In this document: positions 45,529-59,093 of the stretch, piece by piece
Layout: every line of letters starts with the position of its first letter
Numbering within the stretch: the first letter of the stretch is position 1
DNA from: Megamerina dolium
Lineage: Eukaryota; Arthropoda; Insecta; Diptera; Megamerinidae
Length of the DNA: 64,000 nt
Reading direction: 5' to 3'
NCBI GenBank assembly: GCA_963854835.1
Contig: OY978525.1
Location: 87,621,171-87,685,170, forward strand
Program-made: the position numbers and the translations under genes
Notes under the pieces: generated by a model
Database searches by the model: none
What the model was told of the DNA's origin: nothing
What the model saw: only the letters and a program-made list of their open reading frames with translations

Positions 45529-47081
45529 CAGTCGAACTTTCATATAGCGAATCTCAAGGGGACAAAAATAAACTTCGTTATGTAGAAAATTCGTAATATA
45601 GAATTGTTTGAAAAAGTTGCGTATTTATGTACAGTTTTATTTAAAATAATTGGAAATTGTTGTAAGGTTTGATTTTTCCACTTTTCTTTCTCAATTAAAA
45701 ATTCAAGCATGTTGAGAGGAGCAAATACATTTTCAGGCACATTATCCTTCATCCCAACAAAGGTGCGCAGTGCTTCAAATGTTGATGTAGTTCGGTGAAT
45801 TGTGGGGTAGCTCCTTAAAATCTGCAGCAATGTCATGTTCATTCTCATCTGAATCTGGAAGTGAAGAAATAATGTTTAGATTACATTTGTTGGCAATAAT
45901 TTTAAAGGTATATGGCATGAGATATCTGGAACTCTAGCATTTTTAAGAACACTTGAATCATCAAATGATGCTTCGATATTTGCTACTGCCCTCTAGGACG
46001 ACCATAAAGCCTGTAGTTCGGATATGGGTACATAGTACACAGTCTTTTTATTTAATTGGCTTTTACATGCACATTCTATACTTTGCTTAAATTTTGAATG
46101 GCATTAAAATCTGCTTTCTGTAGTGCCGTTTTAAGCTATGGATAATACCTTGGTCCATTGGCTGTAATAATGAGGTCATGTTGGGAGAGAAAATTTCGTT
46201 GTCATTCATGCTTTTTGCTGAAATCATAATCTACATCCAGAGATGGAAGCATCGCGGATTGTTTGATTTCCTAAAAACAAGTAATTTAAACGTCTCCTAC
46301 ACTGTCATATTACAAGCCATCATGACAGTTATTCTTTCTTAGTTTTTTTTTCCGCCAAAGCATTTTTCGTTTTTAAATGCAAGTGTTTTATTTGTAAGCA
46401 CTTGAAGAATACACCAGTCGTATCAGCATTAAACATGTTGTTTTTGTCATACTTGTGTATCAAATTCGGCAGCTCTTGTGCCAAATATCGTGCCATTTTT
46501 GGAACTTATCCATCCATCCTCTACTCACCTCAAACTCTCAGTGTTCCAATGCTTCAGCGATTTCTTTGACCTTTTCGCTCATAAGTGGTACGGATAAAGG
46601 AAGATTTCTTTCTCGTGGATCAGCATGGCCTCATCAACATCTTCGTAACGACTCATTGTTCACCGTCTGCCTTTTTTTTTCAAAATTGTTGAAAGACTGT
46701 TTGAAGGAATTCCAAACTGCGCGACTGATTATCAAAAGTTTTTGCTCCATCGAAATACAATTACTACAAACTGAGAACTGATGCAAACATTACCAGTGAT
46801 GACATTCTGTTTATTGATTTTTATCATCAAATTTATAATTCGATACTTCTTCCCCTAAATAGGTTTTTGCGGTAGGTTTGGTCAGAAACAAAAATCGAAA
46901 TAAAATTCGATATAGGGAGATTGAAAAGGCAGGCGTAGTATAGAAAAATTCGCTATAAGGGAATTCGTTATAAGGAGAACAAATCATACTGAAAATTGAA
47001 TGAAATTCCAGTGCTCTGGAGATTAATTCGTTATAAAGAAAACTTCGTTGTATAGAAGTTCGTAATAGAGAAGTTCGACTG
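45529..47081 (-). mobile_element. pogo/Tigger-like DNA transposon, decayed
   Basis: A 1553-bp element. Its ends are inverted: CAGTCGAACTTTCATATAGC at the left (45529) and, read inward from the right (47081), CAGTCGAACTTCTCTATTAC, the CAGT..AAC..C..TAT pattern of pogo-group termini. The right end is followed by TA; the left flank is TT, one change from TA. Additional TTCGTTATA-like motifs lie within both ends (45577-45615 and 46950-47055). The interior holds a degenerate DDE transposase on the minus strand. Confidence 0.85.
45540..46700 (-). pseudogene. pogo/Tigger DDE transposase relic
   Basis: Minus-strand pieces in order: PLSVPLMSEKVKEIAEAL (46605-46552), LAQELPNLIHKYDKNNMFNA followed by DTTGVFFKCLQ (about 46480-46388; the D corresponds to the first catalytic Asp of NADETG), then FSPNMTSLLQPMDQGIIH (46193-46140), a hallmark of Tigger/jerky-type DDE domains. 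A last frame at 45540-45848 ends in the C-terminal region. Frameshifts and stops separate all pieces, and the LLLDNAP motif with the second Asp is not readable. The copy is inactive. Confidence 0.8.
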
Positions 47082-47083
47082 TA

Positions 47084-48489
47084 TTTAGACGGTGTTATAC
47101 ATCAAATTCATACAAAACTCAAGACTCATTTTGATCATTCTAAATATTTTTCACATTTTTAATATTACACCATGGTTGGATATGTAACGATCATCTAGAA
47201 CATTAAAATGTCAGTATGATGTTATTCCTCATAGATGAGAAAGACCGAAGTTGACATTGCGAAAATGTAACGCTAATGTTTGTTAAAAAATGTATATAGG
47301 TATCAATTAAAACAAAAAAGAAATGGAATAATTCTCGGTTTTAATAATACGAACAATATTCGAATTTACCTCAAAGGTAAATGAGTACATCCAAGATGTG
47401 CACTGTTAAAAAGGAGTAAAAATTTATGTAGTTTGGAGCAATATCCATTAGTTACTCTCTTTATAAGTTATCAATACAAAAATGACACTTAAATTATGTT
47501 AAATACGTAGGTAATATTCTTTTTTTTTTTGCATTATTTTGTTTAGAGGCGTACTGCATTTAAAATGACATTCTTTTTTTTATGGATTTATCATTGTTTG
47601 AATTTTTTCTATGAGGGTACTATGCCATTTAGGATATACCACTGATGATGATCTTATGCTGGATTAACTTTGTAAAGAAATTCTATATTCTATAGCAGAA
47701 CACTTTCGGATATTTGACAAGCACTGTCGACTTCATTAGAGTTATAATTATTTTTTCTTTTCAGAAGAAATACTATTGATTTAATCAGTGAATTTAAGCA
47801 CATCATATTGCTATTTCGATTATTCTATAAAATGACGGCAGATCTCTTATGATATCATTTGTTATAAATATTTCTTAGTGAATATAAATATTTCAAACAA
47901 TCTAATGTAGGTCAAAGCAAAATTCTATCAAACTTAGTGAAAATTATAACGATTTTTGTGTGAAATAATTGGAGTTGTTGTTTGTATTTTTTGAATTAGA
48001 AATAATAAATACTTATTAAAGGACAATTTAAAAACATTAAAAATAATAAATAGATTTATGCAAAATTAATAAATTATCGTATTATGTGTTATGTTGAACA
48101 GGTAATTTCACAACTTCCGAATTAAAAGTTTATACGTAACGAAAAAACGAAATATGTACTATAATTCTAAAAATAATAATAAATCGTAATCAAGGTAACC
48201 CCATCACATCACATAAATTAATAACTTTTAAAGTCAAAGTTTTATGCGTTGCACAAAATACGCCAACAACGGCGAGCAATAGCAACAATATGAAGTCATT
48301 TATCAAAGTTATTTCCTAAATAACTTTGCTGCTATAAGTAACCGTGATGTCCTTAGCGGTATTGGTGCTATTAGAAGAGAGTTGTGAGAGATGTTTGTGC
48401 TGTTGCTGTGGCTGATGATGACGCTTTGTTGGTGGCAATGATTTTGGTAGTTGTAAATTCGTTCAAGTTTTTGCCGTTTAATATATGTG
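47084..48489. other. AT-rich noncoding DNA
   Basis: No gene or transposon recognised. Confidence 0.55.
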
Positions 48490-48501
48490 TTGTATATCGC
48501 T

Positions 48502-48787
48502 CAGTAGCTCAGTGGTTAGTGCGTTGGCCTTTTGATCTGTAGTTCGTGGTTTCAATCACTGGCTGAAGCACCAGTTTGATAGTGAAAAGGTTTTTCTTTC
48601 GAATGGTACCCATTGGTATTGGCAATTCTTCCGGCAGTAACAAATTGCCATCAGAAAGCTTCTAAGAGAACTCTGTAGAAAAACTCAAAAATAAATTAAT
48701 GTCACAAGAGTTCTGCCATTCGGAACTGGCTAAAATAAGTCGGTGCCTTCTACTTCTGTGCCACATATTTATTTATAATTTTTTTTA
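48502..48787 (+). mobile_element. SINE copy with 12-bp target duplication (one mismatch)
   Basis: Flanked by TTGTATATCGCT (48490-48501) and TTGCATATCGCT (48788-48799). The A box TAGCTCAGTGG is intact and the B box is altered (GGTTTCAATCAC). The distal body is deleted between CTTCTA and CTTCTGTGCCACATA. The tail is GCCACATATTTATTTA. Confidence 0.9.
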
Positions 48788-48799
48788 TTGCATATCGCT

Positions 48800-49723
48800 G
48801 TATTGCACGTATATTCAAGTCCTATGGCTCCTGGCCTTTTACTCGTATATATGTATTTATTTGTATGTCACTTCTATAATTCGCGGACAATGATGTTGTG
48901 CTGGTGCACTAATAAATTCATTCATTAAAAGATGTGTACATATATGAAATACACGTATTGTATATTCCGAAAATAATAAGTATTTAGATGTTCGCTGTAA
49001 ATATTATTCCAATGTTTCAGTTTGTGCAATATCAATTAACATTGGTAATTTTTTTTAATGTAAATTCATGAGGTCCGTGGTTGGCATCTGTGTTCAAAAA
49101 ACTCAAGCAATTGGCAATTCTTTTGAACATGTAAAGATTTGGCACCAAAATACTTCTGCAAGACTTCTATAAAAGCGTCATGATAGCCTTGCATTTTGAA
49201 TCGACTAATGTATATGCACAATAATATATATAATATAGATATACATATAATATTCTAATATTCCAAGATTCCTGAGAGACATTAAGCTTATTTTTCAATT
49301 ATAAACAATTTACCAGTGTAAGGTTTATATTAAATTGTTTACAAATGGAAAACTTGCTTTCTCCTTTTCAAATTCAAATTAACTTAATATACATTTATAC
49401 AAATACAGAGTATGTTAGTAATAAGTAGTGAGTACAGTCCAAAAATTATAAAACAAAAGCAAAATAAAATTATGAAAAAATCCAGGAAAAGAAAAACAAT
49501 TCTTTTACTCATTTATTTTCGCAGTGAAAGCTTTGATCGTCAAGTAGAAATTTTATGAAAACAATTTATTTTACTTACTGTCACACGCATCAAGCAGGTA
49601 AATCCAAAACATTTAATTATTCACTAAGCTGAAGAACCGTAAAACTGTGCATATACGATTATATACGATATACATGCACAAACCCAGGTGAAAAGGATGT
49701 TGAGAAAAAGGATGAAAAAAAAA
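48800..49723. other. AT-rich noncoding DNA, possible eroded SINE at 49068-49180
   Basis: 49068-49180 has GGTCCGTGGTTGG..., CAAGCAATTGGCAATTCTT and a diverged continuation that follows the SINE body order. The rest shows nothing recognisable. Confidence 0.4.
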
Positions 49724-51062
49724 TCACCTTACAGCAGGCTGGGGCCGACCAAATTATACCCTGCATATGTAGATATATTTATAAAAAATTTACTCGAATA
49801 TCCATCTTTTTCTTTTATTTCCACTTTTCGAGAAACAATTTTTGCATATACTACTAATTTACACCCGAAATATGGTTGAATTTGACGAAGTACTTTGTAT
49901 GTTATGAGGGTTGTAAAAGTGATAATTTAAAGGAGGTTTTTAAGATAATTCCGAGGCTTAGTATGGAAGCTATATAAAATGTTGGCGTGGCTTACCTTTT
50001 TCTTGTAAATCCAATTAATTTTTCAATATTAATCCACACCTTAAATTTGGTTGTCCTACGTTCAATAGTTTGTAAGTTATGGCGGTTAACATTTTTGTTT
50101 AGTTTCCTGAACTTTGTATGGGAGCCCCTTTAAGGAGTGGGCGTGGCACGATGATTTTTTGCCAGATTATTTGCTATTACCTTGTTAATCTAAGTGTTAA
50201 TTATAATTGTTCTAGGCAGAAGGATGCAGAAGTTACAGCTATTTCAATTTAAAAGAATTTCGGTTATTTTGTATGGGGGCTACTATAAACAGTAGGCGTG
50301 GCGAGTCCATTGCCTGTGAGTCTAGTTTCTTTTACAATACTAATCCATACCTTAAATCTCGTTGTTCTACGCTAAATTGTCTGTAAGTTATTGAGCTTAA
50401 AAGTTTAGCTTAATTCCCTCGACTTTGTATGGGAGACCCATGAAGGAGTGGGCGTGGCACACTGATTTTGTGCCATATTATTTCCGACTGCCATGTTAAT
50501 CGAAGAGTCAGTTATGGTTATTCTGGAAAGAAGATTGTAGAAGTTACAGATGTTTCAATTTAAAAGAAGTACAGACATTTTGTATGGGAGCTACGCTAAA
50601 AAGTAGGCGTGGCTCACCCATTTTTGGCGAAGTTATATAGTAGTATAATATAACTCTATGTACCAAATATTGTTGTCCCAAGTGGTATATTATGTGAGTT
50701 ATAGCAAATTAAAGATTTTGAAAATTCCGAGGTTAGTCGCTTTGAACGCTTGGTGTAGGCGTGGCTACTGACCGATCATGCCCAATATCAATCCCCTCCG
50801 TACCCTTGGATCATAGATTACTTGTGCCAAATGTCGTCAAAATAGCTCAATATTTGCTCAAATTATCGTGCGAACCAGCCAGGTGACAGGCAGATGGACG
50901 GACGGACGAACAGACGAACGGACGAACATCGTTAAATCGAAAATTTAAGCTACGCTGATCACGAATATATATCATTTTCTATATCTACGGAGATTCCTTC
51001 AAGTGGTTACAAACATGTGACCGAAATGAATATACCTTGCATATTACATTATGCAGGGTATA
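49724..51062 (+). mobile_element. DINE-like helitron copy B with five ~155-bp central repeats
   Basis: Best-preserved copy. It begins TCACCTTACAG with the GGCTGGGGCCGACC half-hairpin and ends with the hairpin CTTGCATATTACATTATGCAG and GGTATA. The repeat core GTATGG starts at 49961, 50116, 50271, 50427 and 50582, spacings of 155, 155, 156 and 155 bp. In each unit the core GTATGGGAGC...GGCGTGGC is the conserved part and the remainder is diverged. A degenerate GACGGACGGAC run lies at 50893-50930. No coding capacity. Confidence 0.88.
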
Positions 51063-54000
51063 ATAAAACAAATGGAATTGAATGAGGTGATGGATAAAAT
51101 TTGGTATTGGTCATAGATAAATTTGTAAACTTTTTGATATTTAACAATTTAGATTTTTCATATTTTCGCTTTATTATCAGTGCCGTATTATATTTAGACA
51201 GAATTGAATGATACAAACTTATATTAGCCGACTCTGAAGGAAAGAACTCTAGTAACATTATTTATTGAGCTTTGCCAAGGAACTATTTTTAAAACGTTCT
51301 GTCGCCACAAATAGTTACTGCGGAAGAACATATATTTTTTATTAGATCTGTAGCAGTCGGTGTATGAGTTTACGTCTAAAGCACAGCACACCAATGCATT
51401 AATAAACTGAAGTACAGTACATACTGAAAGGTTTAGATTAAACAGTTTGTTAAAAACTCAAACTGGCTACATCCTTCTTTTTGTATTGGAAGTGCAAGTA
51501 TTTATATTGCAGAGGTAAGCGTTGTATAAATTAATTTTCCATATATCATACTTTAATCGTCCTTTACTCGCAATCCAGCAACTAGCAGTATCAGGATGAC
51601 GAAGTACTTGCGTCTGTGTGTGTGTGTGTATGTTTGTAGAGGAAAGTAAATGCACTCAATAGTCAGGATTGAAATTTACAGTCTGTTGCTTATGACTTGG
51701 AATGTGAATAGAAAAAATAACAAATACAATAGAAATAGTGTCTTTTGGTTTGGTTTTTTTTCATTGAGTAATAAAAATCAAGATAATTCGTATGTGTGTG
51801 TGCACATGCATATCAGTAAAAATATTAATAAAGCCCTTAAGTACATTTCTCTTCGGATCCATGCTGATTCTGTCGTTGTTACTATTACCATCGTTGTTGT
51901 TATTTATTCCTCTCCAATTATAATTTCTATGACTTTTACTTAGTCGTTTCGTTTCATCTTGTTTCATTTTATTCCATTTTGTTTTGTTTCGTTCATTTAT
52001 TTATTGTTTTTTTGCATTGCATTTTGGCGTGTGCTCTTAACTTATCTTATGCTCTCATATGTAGTATATATGTATATGTATGTACACATATGTATTCATG
52101 CATATGTACATATAAAAATACATCTTTGTGCTTGAAGCTATCATACAGGATGTCATTTGGTGTTTATAGAAGTTTTCGTATTTTCCTCTTTGTCAGTTTT
52201 GTATTTTTTCTATCGTCATTGTTGTTGTTAATTTTATTTTTTTTCTATTTTAACCGGAAGTTATTCGAGTGTTGACATTTACATTATTTTCATGTGGATG
52301 TTCCGTGTGTTTCTACCCATAATCATATGTGTGTGGACTAGGAATTCCAATTTCAGGGCTTCTTGATGAGCCCTGGTAAATCGGAATTTTTTGAAGTATT
52401 AGTGTTATACCAGAATTTAGTTTTATGCAAATTATATTAGAACGTTAGCTTTATGTGAAGCTTTATTTTGAAGAACATTACATTATATTGGTTGTAAATT
52501 TGAGTCAAAAGATTATTGGAAAGCCAACAGTTTGCTAACAAAATTGTTTGCAACACTAAAATTATAGTAAAATCAGTTTTGATTGGCTTACATTCAGTTT
52601 AAACTAAAATCAAATTAAACTGGTGTAACTTCATAGATTAAATTATGAAATCATTCGATATTAAAAAATAATAAATTTTACAAAATTTCATTTGATTTGA
52701 AAAAAATTATTACACATGAATATGTGTAATAATACTATCATTTTTATTCGTCTACAGATAAATAATAATTTGCATTAGTCATTTGTTTTTATGCCATGCC
52801 AGGGTCGATAGAATCAGATGAGAATCGTATGCATGGGAGTATGTCAATGAAAACGAACATTGCCCGGAAAAGAATTCAATATTTTCTGTCATATTATGAT
52901 TTTATGTGGGAATTTCTATCAGTAATATCCAAAGCAAACTCATTTTGAAATCAAATAAAAGAACTTTGATTGCGTTACACTTTTGCCATTCGGTATACAT
53001 ATATTGCATATATACAAGGATTACCACTCCATTGACAAGCTTTACCCTTACTTTACGTTATACTGCTGTTATTTGCAATTAATAAATATCACTAATGGTA
53101 AAAGGAAATCAACAAGCATTAAAATAATATCTTAATGAAGCAACGACAAATGTGTATTATGAATAAATGTATGCACTCATACTTACTCAGTCAGCTATTG
53201 AAAATGTAGAAAAAATAATAATAACAGAGTCAATAAACAGACTAAGAATAATAAATTCTAGAAAATTACATGTACATATGTATGAGTGCAATATATAGTA
53301 TATATGTAATAAACTGTGGTGCAAAGAGAAAATTATTTTTAAACAAAGTATGTAGTGTATAGAAAAGCATAAGCAAATGGTAAAGAAATGGAGCGTAAAC
53401 ATTAACAACAGTAATCCATGGTGGCTGTACATCCTCGTACATACTCGTACTTGCAACAAATGCATAAATGTGAATTTAATGAAATGGTACAAATGGCGGT
53501 AAGGTTAGTTATTTGAATAGTGCTGTTGTTGTTCTATTTGTTGCTATTACTTATTTTTATTATATTGTTGTATTGCTGTTTCTATTGTATGTATTGTGCA
53601 AATTGTAGCACCTTCGACCATTTTGCATTGCAAATGAGCAACATGTATATGCACATACATACACGTAAAATGCTTGTATTTTTATTCAGTAATAACAAAC
53701 TGGATGCATTATGAATATGAGCGAGTAAGTATGTTTGCATACGCATTTTAACCTCTTGCCACCCATTATTCTAATATGAAAATGTTAAATGGACGGAAAA
53801 TACAACTGCAAAAAAAAAAATAATAAAAATGAAAAATTATAATAAAAACGTGGAGAAAAATTGAAAATGAACAATATAAAATTTTGCTTAATAAAAGCTA
53901 AATAAGGAGAGCAGAACAGCAAATAATAAATTATAATGAAAAAACCCATTTACAAACAAATGTATGTGCATGTACTCTCGTACATCACAACAAATTGTTG

Positions 54001-55271
54001 CAGGGGATTAAAACGGCGGCAATTATCATAATTTTTTTTAAAATTACTTTTATTTATTATATTTTTTTTCGCTTGCTTGTTTTCGCTTTGCCCTAATGTG
54101 CATGTCTGTACACAACTATTTCATTTATTCATAATCATTCCGTCTTGCTCATTCATTCACTCATTGATTCGTTCGAGAGAGTAATGTCTATGTCAGTGAT
54201 TATTGTTTAAAAATGGAAAATTTTCAATTTCATTGCGAAAGTGGCAAATATAAATATGTGAATATATAAAACAAATATGATATACGCTTATGTACGTATG
54301 TATAAATTCGAAATACGAATTCGAAAAAAATTCGATATTATTTGATAAATTTGTGCAGGTTAAAAAGGGTATTCCCATATCGTCTGAGATTATTACACAC
54401 AACCAGTGGGTATTAAATATTTGATCTCTTTTATTTTAGATGTTCGAATTTCAGAGTCTAAAAATGCATCAATTGAGGCAAAAATATAAGATAATATAAA
54501 GGTATCCTAATTGTAAACATGCTTCTCTGATATATGTAGTAATGCTACTTGCTTAATTTACAAGACTTCCGTCTGTGAGCCATAATGAAGTCATATAAGT
54601 TTCCAGAATATTGCACAGTCGTCTCTCCAGAAGTCTGTATAAAATATACATTAAAAGCTTTATACTATCCCGAGAAAGAATACTATGGATACATTGGATA
54701 CCAGGTACAGAACATACCACGATTGCGCACTGCATATAACATTCTAAATTTAAGTTTGATGAGAATTGCGACATGCTTGCCCCAGAGTTCAACAACCTAG
54801 CACAAGCAGCTGATTTGAGCAAGAGAGCATTACTGAATAATTGAAATTTTTAAAAATCTAAATATTTTGAAACTGGGTCTAGTTATTTTGGTATTACTAA
54901 GGACCCCTAGTGTTTACAAACAAATTTCTAATAATGTCGAATAAAAAAATGTATAGATTTTGATATTCGACATTTATGTCGAAAGAGTTAATTTGAAAAA
55001 AGAAAAATGACGACATTATTACAAACATTTTTTATACTAATTCATTCGAGAATAATAACACCCTAATATTTAACTTGTTGAAAAGTAAATCGAAGTGGAA
55101 ATAAGGATTTAGTGTCTTTTTGGTCAATTTTTAAACCTTGAAAACCGGTGAGCTCCGTTTTTATTAGTTGAAACACAGTTCTGGCTTAAATGCATCGCTG
55201 CCAATCATATTTATACATATGTCCATATCAAGATTTATATACAATGAAATAATTCCATATATGCACTTATA
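51063..55271. other. Large AT-rich noncoding stretch with one eroded SINE
   Basis: 51220-51331 (minus) has GCCGACTCTGAAGGAAAGAAC, then a GAGCTTTGCCAAGGAAC block and a GTTACTGCGGAAGAAC block, an old SINE copy. A hairpin lies at 52343-52388. Two facing frames at 54553-54822 have no recognisable domain. Simple TTG/GTT and TATG repeats are scattered. No gene seen. Confidence 0.5.
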
Positions 55272-55603
55272 CAACCTTCTGATCTGTAGGTCGTGGGTAC
55301 CATCTGCGGCCGAAGCACAACTTTAATATCGAAAACATTTTTCTTTCGAACGGTACCCACCTTCCGGCAAGCAATTGGCAATTCTGCCCGGCAGTAACAA
55401 TTATCCATGGAAAAGCTTTTAAAAGAACTTTGTGACAAAGCTCAGAAAATGTGATATTGTAAGGGTTCTGTCATTCGGAACAGGCTAAAATAAGTGGGTC
55501 CTAATTCTAATACTGTCCAAAATTTAACTCGCATAACACTACTGGCAGAGAAGCTCGGTCAAAGAGCTCTTCGGGCTTATAAGTGCCACATATTCATTCA
55601 TTC
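55272..55603 (+). mobile_element. SINE copy, truncated in the tRNA-like head
   Basis: Starts at CCTTCTGATCTGTAGGTCG (the A box is lost), runs through the complete body and ends GCCACATATTCATTCATT. The tail therefore consists of (ATTC)n, a different 4-bp repeat from the other copies. Confidence 0.9.
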
Positions 55604-57206
55604 TAATATTTACCCTAGGAAATGTTGGTACGGGATATCGTGATTAGCGCATTCGCTTTCTGTGCTTTAGTGGTATCGCAAGTTTTCTACTATTCGGCAT
55701 CGCCTAATATGAATAGGTAGGTACAATATTGTTAAATTTTGACTGGCACAATAGCACATTTATTTTATAGTATCTTGTACAACGTAATATATTACCATAG
55801 CGGTTTTATTGTTGCACTTCAAAATCATGTTTACCATTTTGGTTTTTAGACTAATTATAATATTATATAGTACTGTTTATAAATGGCATTGATGATTCAT
55901 TAGTTGTCCAAGGGTCCATAGACAAAATTTTATACTTTCTAGTTAAGAGCGAACAAGTTCTGTTTATGACAGATTTACGTCCAGTTCATTACCTGTTCAT
56001 GCTTAGCATGAGCTCATAAATACTTATTTGATTATACACATGCTACTCTTACTTATAAGTGTGTGTATAAATTAGTGTACAGCACGGCCGACTACTGTAT
56101 CGTAAGACGCGAATACAAATACTCAAGTTTACGTTGCCACGATATACAATGGACCCTCGGCTAACGAACACAATTTATGCCATGAGATACCTGATACGAC
56201 GGTGCAAAATTTACAGTTAGTATATCGTATTCGTTCTCATCGCATATGAGTACATTTTAAATATCAGCGCCGGATTCTAGTATTTAAACATCACACAGTT
56301 ATTCATATGTATCTAAATATGTATACATGCAGATCCACTCTTAGATTTAACAATTACATTATGCATAATTGTGCAATTTTGGATCCTTGCAGCATGCTAT
56401 TTCTATCGAATATTATATTATATTATTGTGATTTGTATTTTAAATTTAAACTATTCGAAATCAGTTTGTAGTGCTGGAATCTGCAATGGGCAAGTTGCTC
56501 GAAGTTGAAATTGTAGTTGCTTGTCTTCCTGCCTTGTCTTGTCTGTTGTTTTTGACAGCCAACGGCAATTGTTAACTACTACTTCAATTGCTACTGCTTG
56601 TTTGTTCCCTCCAATTGGTACATACAGTGCATATTGTTCTTATGAATAAATTTCATTCTCTGAAGTATGTATGAGTCTCCGCTCTCTCCTTCTCTCTTTC
56701 TCTCTTTCTACCGCTGTCTCTTTACAGATACGATTTCCATCAATGTCAACAATTTAAATGCACGTTAAACAATTTTTCTTACAAAACTGAGGAAATGAAG
56801 AGAAAACATTTTTGCATATTTATTGTCGTATACGCATGGTACTATGTGAAGTCGTATTTATCTAACGATATAATTTTGATTTTTTGATTTCACATGATTC
56901 AATTTCCGAGACGCTCCAGAATAATTGCTGCCATTGCCATATTTTTTAATATTTCTCCATGAAAATTTTACACAATATTCTTCAAATGTCATACTATAAT
57001 GCACCATTGGTTTTAATAAATAAATTTTAACTGTTTCATTAAAAAAATCACAAAAATGTGCATTTTTTTTACATTAATTAACAATATTCCCCCCTTAAGT
57101 CAAGTTGAGGGAGAATTACGTACATCACGAAGACCGACGTATTTTATTACATATTGTGTAGAATATTTTCGTAAAATTTTCTTTAAAAATGTTAAGATGA
57201 TAGTGA
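55604..57206. other. AT-rich noncoding DNA
   Basis: A CT-rich tract lies at 56681-56715 (CTCTCTCCTTCTCTC). No gene seen. Confidence 0.55.
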
Positions 57207-57403
57207 GTGCCGTAGCTCAATGGTTAGTGCGTTGGCCTTCTGATCTGTAGGTGAAGAGTTCAATCCCCGGCTGAAAAATAACAAAATTTAATATCGAAAA
57301 GATTTTTCTTTCGAACGGTACCCACCTGCCGGAAAGAATTGGCAATTTTTCCGGCAATAACAAATTGCCAAAAATGATGTCACAAGGGTTCTGCCGTTAG
57401 GTA
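57207..57403 (+). mobile_element. SINE copy, 3' part missing
   Basis: Has the head with near-intact A box (TAGCTCAATGG) and B box (GTTCAATCCC). An internal deletion joins AATTGCCAAAAA to TGATGTCACAAG, and the copy ends after TTCTGCCGTTAGG. No tail or target duplication seen. Confidence 0.88.
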
Positions 57404-57853
57404 ATTCTTGAGGTTATACCAACTGGTTTTTGTTGATTTGTCGATCTCACTCAATAATTTTAAAATGCTCTCCTATAAAATGCATATAAATGACTTAAGC
57501 AATTACTGCTTTTTGCTGCAAATTCTTCCCTTGGGCATATAAAGTAAAACATATTTTCCTTGATTGAGCAAATGGATGGGTATTCGGAATAAATGACAAC
57601 TGATTTCTCGATATAGCGATGGTGTAGTAAAATGTGTAACTCATTTATGTATAGCTGTCTACACTCACATAACGGGCTATTGCAGGTGGGAAAAAACATT
57701 TTTTAAGAGACATGTTTCAGCTTTATGATGAACAGCCAATATATCGTTTATCTAGACAGAAACATATGTAGATAAGGTCCACATTGAACAGATAGTAATA
57801 TAAAATATGTTGAGGCGCCATTTGTCATAGTCGATTAAATATAATAATATTAC
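57404..57853. other. AT-rich noncoding DNA
   Basis: No gene or repeat recognised. Confidence 0.5.
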
Positions 57854-59093
57854 TTGAAGGAATCTCCGGAGATATAGACATAGATATATATTCGTGATCA
57901 GCGTCGCTTAAATTTTCGATTTAACGATGTCCGTGCGTCCGTCCGTCCGTTTGTCTGTCACCTGGCTGGTTCACACGATAACTTGAGTAAATATTGAGCT
58001 ATTTCGACGAAATTTTGCACACGTAACCTATGATCCAAGGGTACGGATATTGGGCATGATCGGTCAATAGCCACTCCCACACCAAGCATTCAAAGCGACT
58101 AACCTCGGAATTATCAAAATTTTTAACTTGCTATAACTCACATAATATACTACTTAGGACAACAATATTTAGCACACAGAGTTATATTATACTACTATAT
58201 AACTTCGCCAAAAATGGGTGAGCCACGCCTACTTTTTAGCGTAGCTCCCATACAAAGTGCCTGTACTTCTTTTAAATTGAAACTGCTCTAACTTCTACAA
58301 TCTTCTGTCTAGAATAACCATAATTGACACTTAGATTAACATGGAAGTAGGAAATAATACCGCATAATATCAGTGTGCCACGCCCACTCCTTCATGGGTC
58401 TTCCATACAAAGTCGAGGGAATTAAACTAAAACTTTTAAGCTCCATAACTTACAAACCATTTAGCATAGGACAACGAGATTTAAGGTGTGGATTAGTTTT
58501 GTAAGAGCAAATATACCCACAAGAAATGGGCCAGCCACGTCCATTGTTTATAGTGGCTCCCATACAGGATGACTGCATTTCTGTTAAATTGAGATAGCTG
58601 CATCTTCTGTCTAGAAAAATCATAATTAATACTTAGGTTAATATGGTAGTTGTACATAATCTGCCAAAAAATCAATATGCCACGCCCACTTATTAATGGG
58701 GCTACCATACAAAGTTGCGAAAATTTGAAAAAATTTAAACCGCTATAACTTACGAACTATTCAACGTAGGACAAACAAATTTAAGATGTGGATTAATATT
58801 GAAAAATTAATTGGATTAACAAGAAAGAGGTAAGCCACGCCAACTTTTTATATAGCTCCCATACTAAGTCTCGGAATTATCTTAAAAACCTCCTTTAAAT
58901 TATCCCTTTTAGAATATACAAAGTACTTCGTTAAAGTCAACCATTATTTCGGGTGTAAATTAGTAGTATATGCAAAAATTGTTTTTAAAAAAGCGGAAAT
59001 AAAAGAAATAGATGGATATTCGAGTAAACTCTTTATATATATATCTACATATACAGGGTAAAATTTGGTCGGCCCCAGCCAACTGTAAGGAGA
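57854..59093 (-). mobile_element. DINE-like helitron copy C, 3' end missing
   Basis: Minus-oriented copy: the 5' terminus is at the right (TCTCCTTACAGTTGGCTGGG read on the minus strand) and it is truncated at the left before the terminal hairpin. The repeat core (CATAC on the plus strand) ends at 58253, 58408, 58565, 58710 and 58864, spacings of 155, 157, 145 and 154 bp. The GTCCGTCCGT tetranucleotide run is at 57930-57950. Confidence 0.85.

Noticed and set aside
54553..54822. Facing frames of 71 and 89 codons
   Set aside because: No domain recognised on either strand, and overlapping antisense frames of this length occur by chance.
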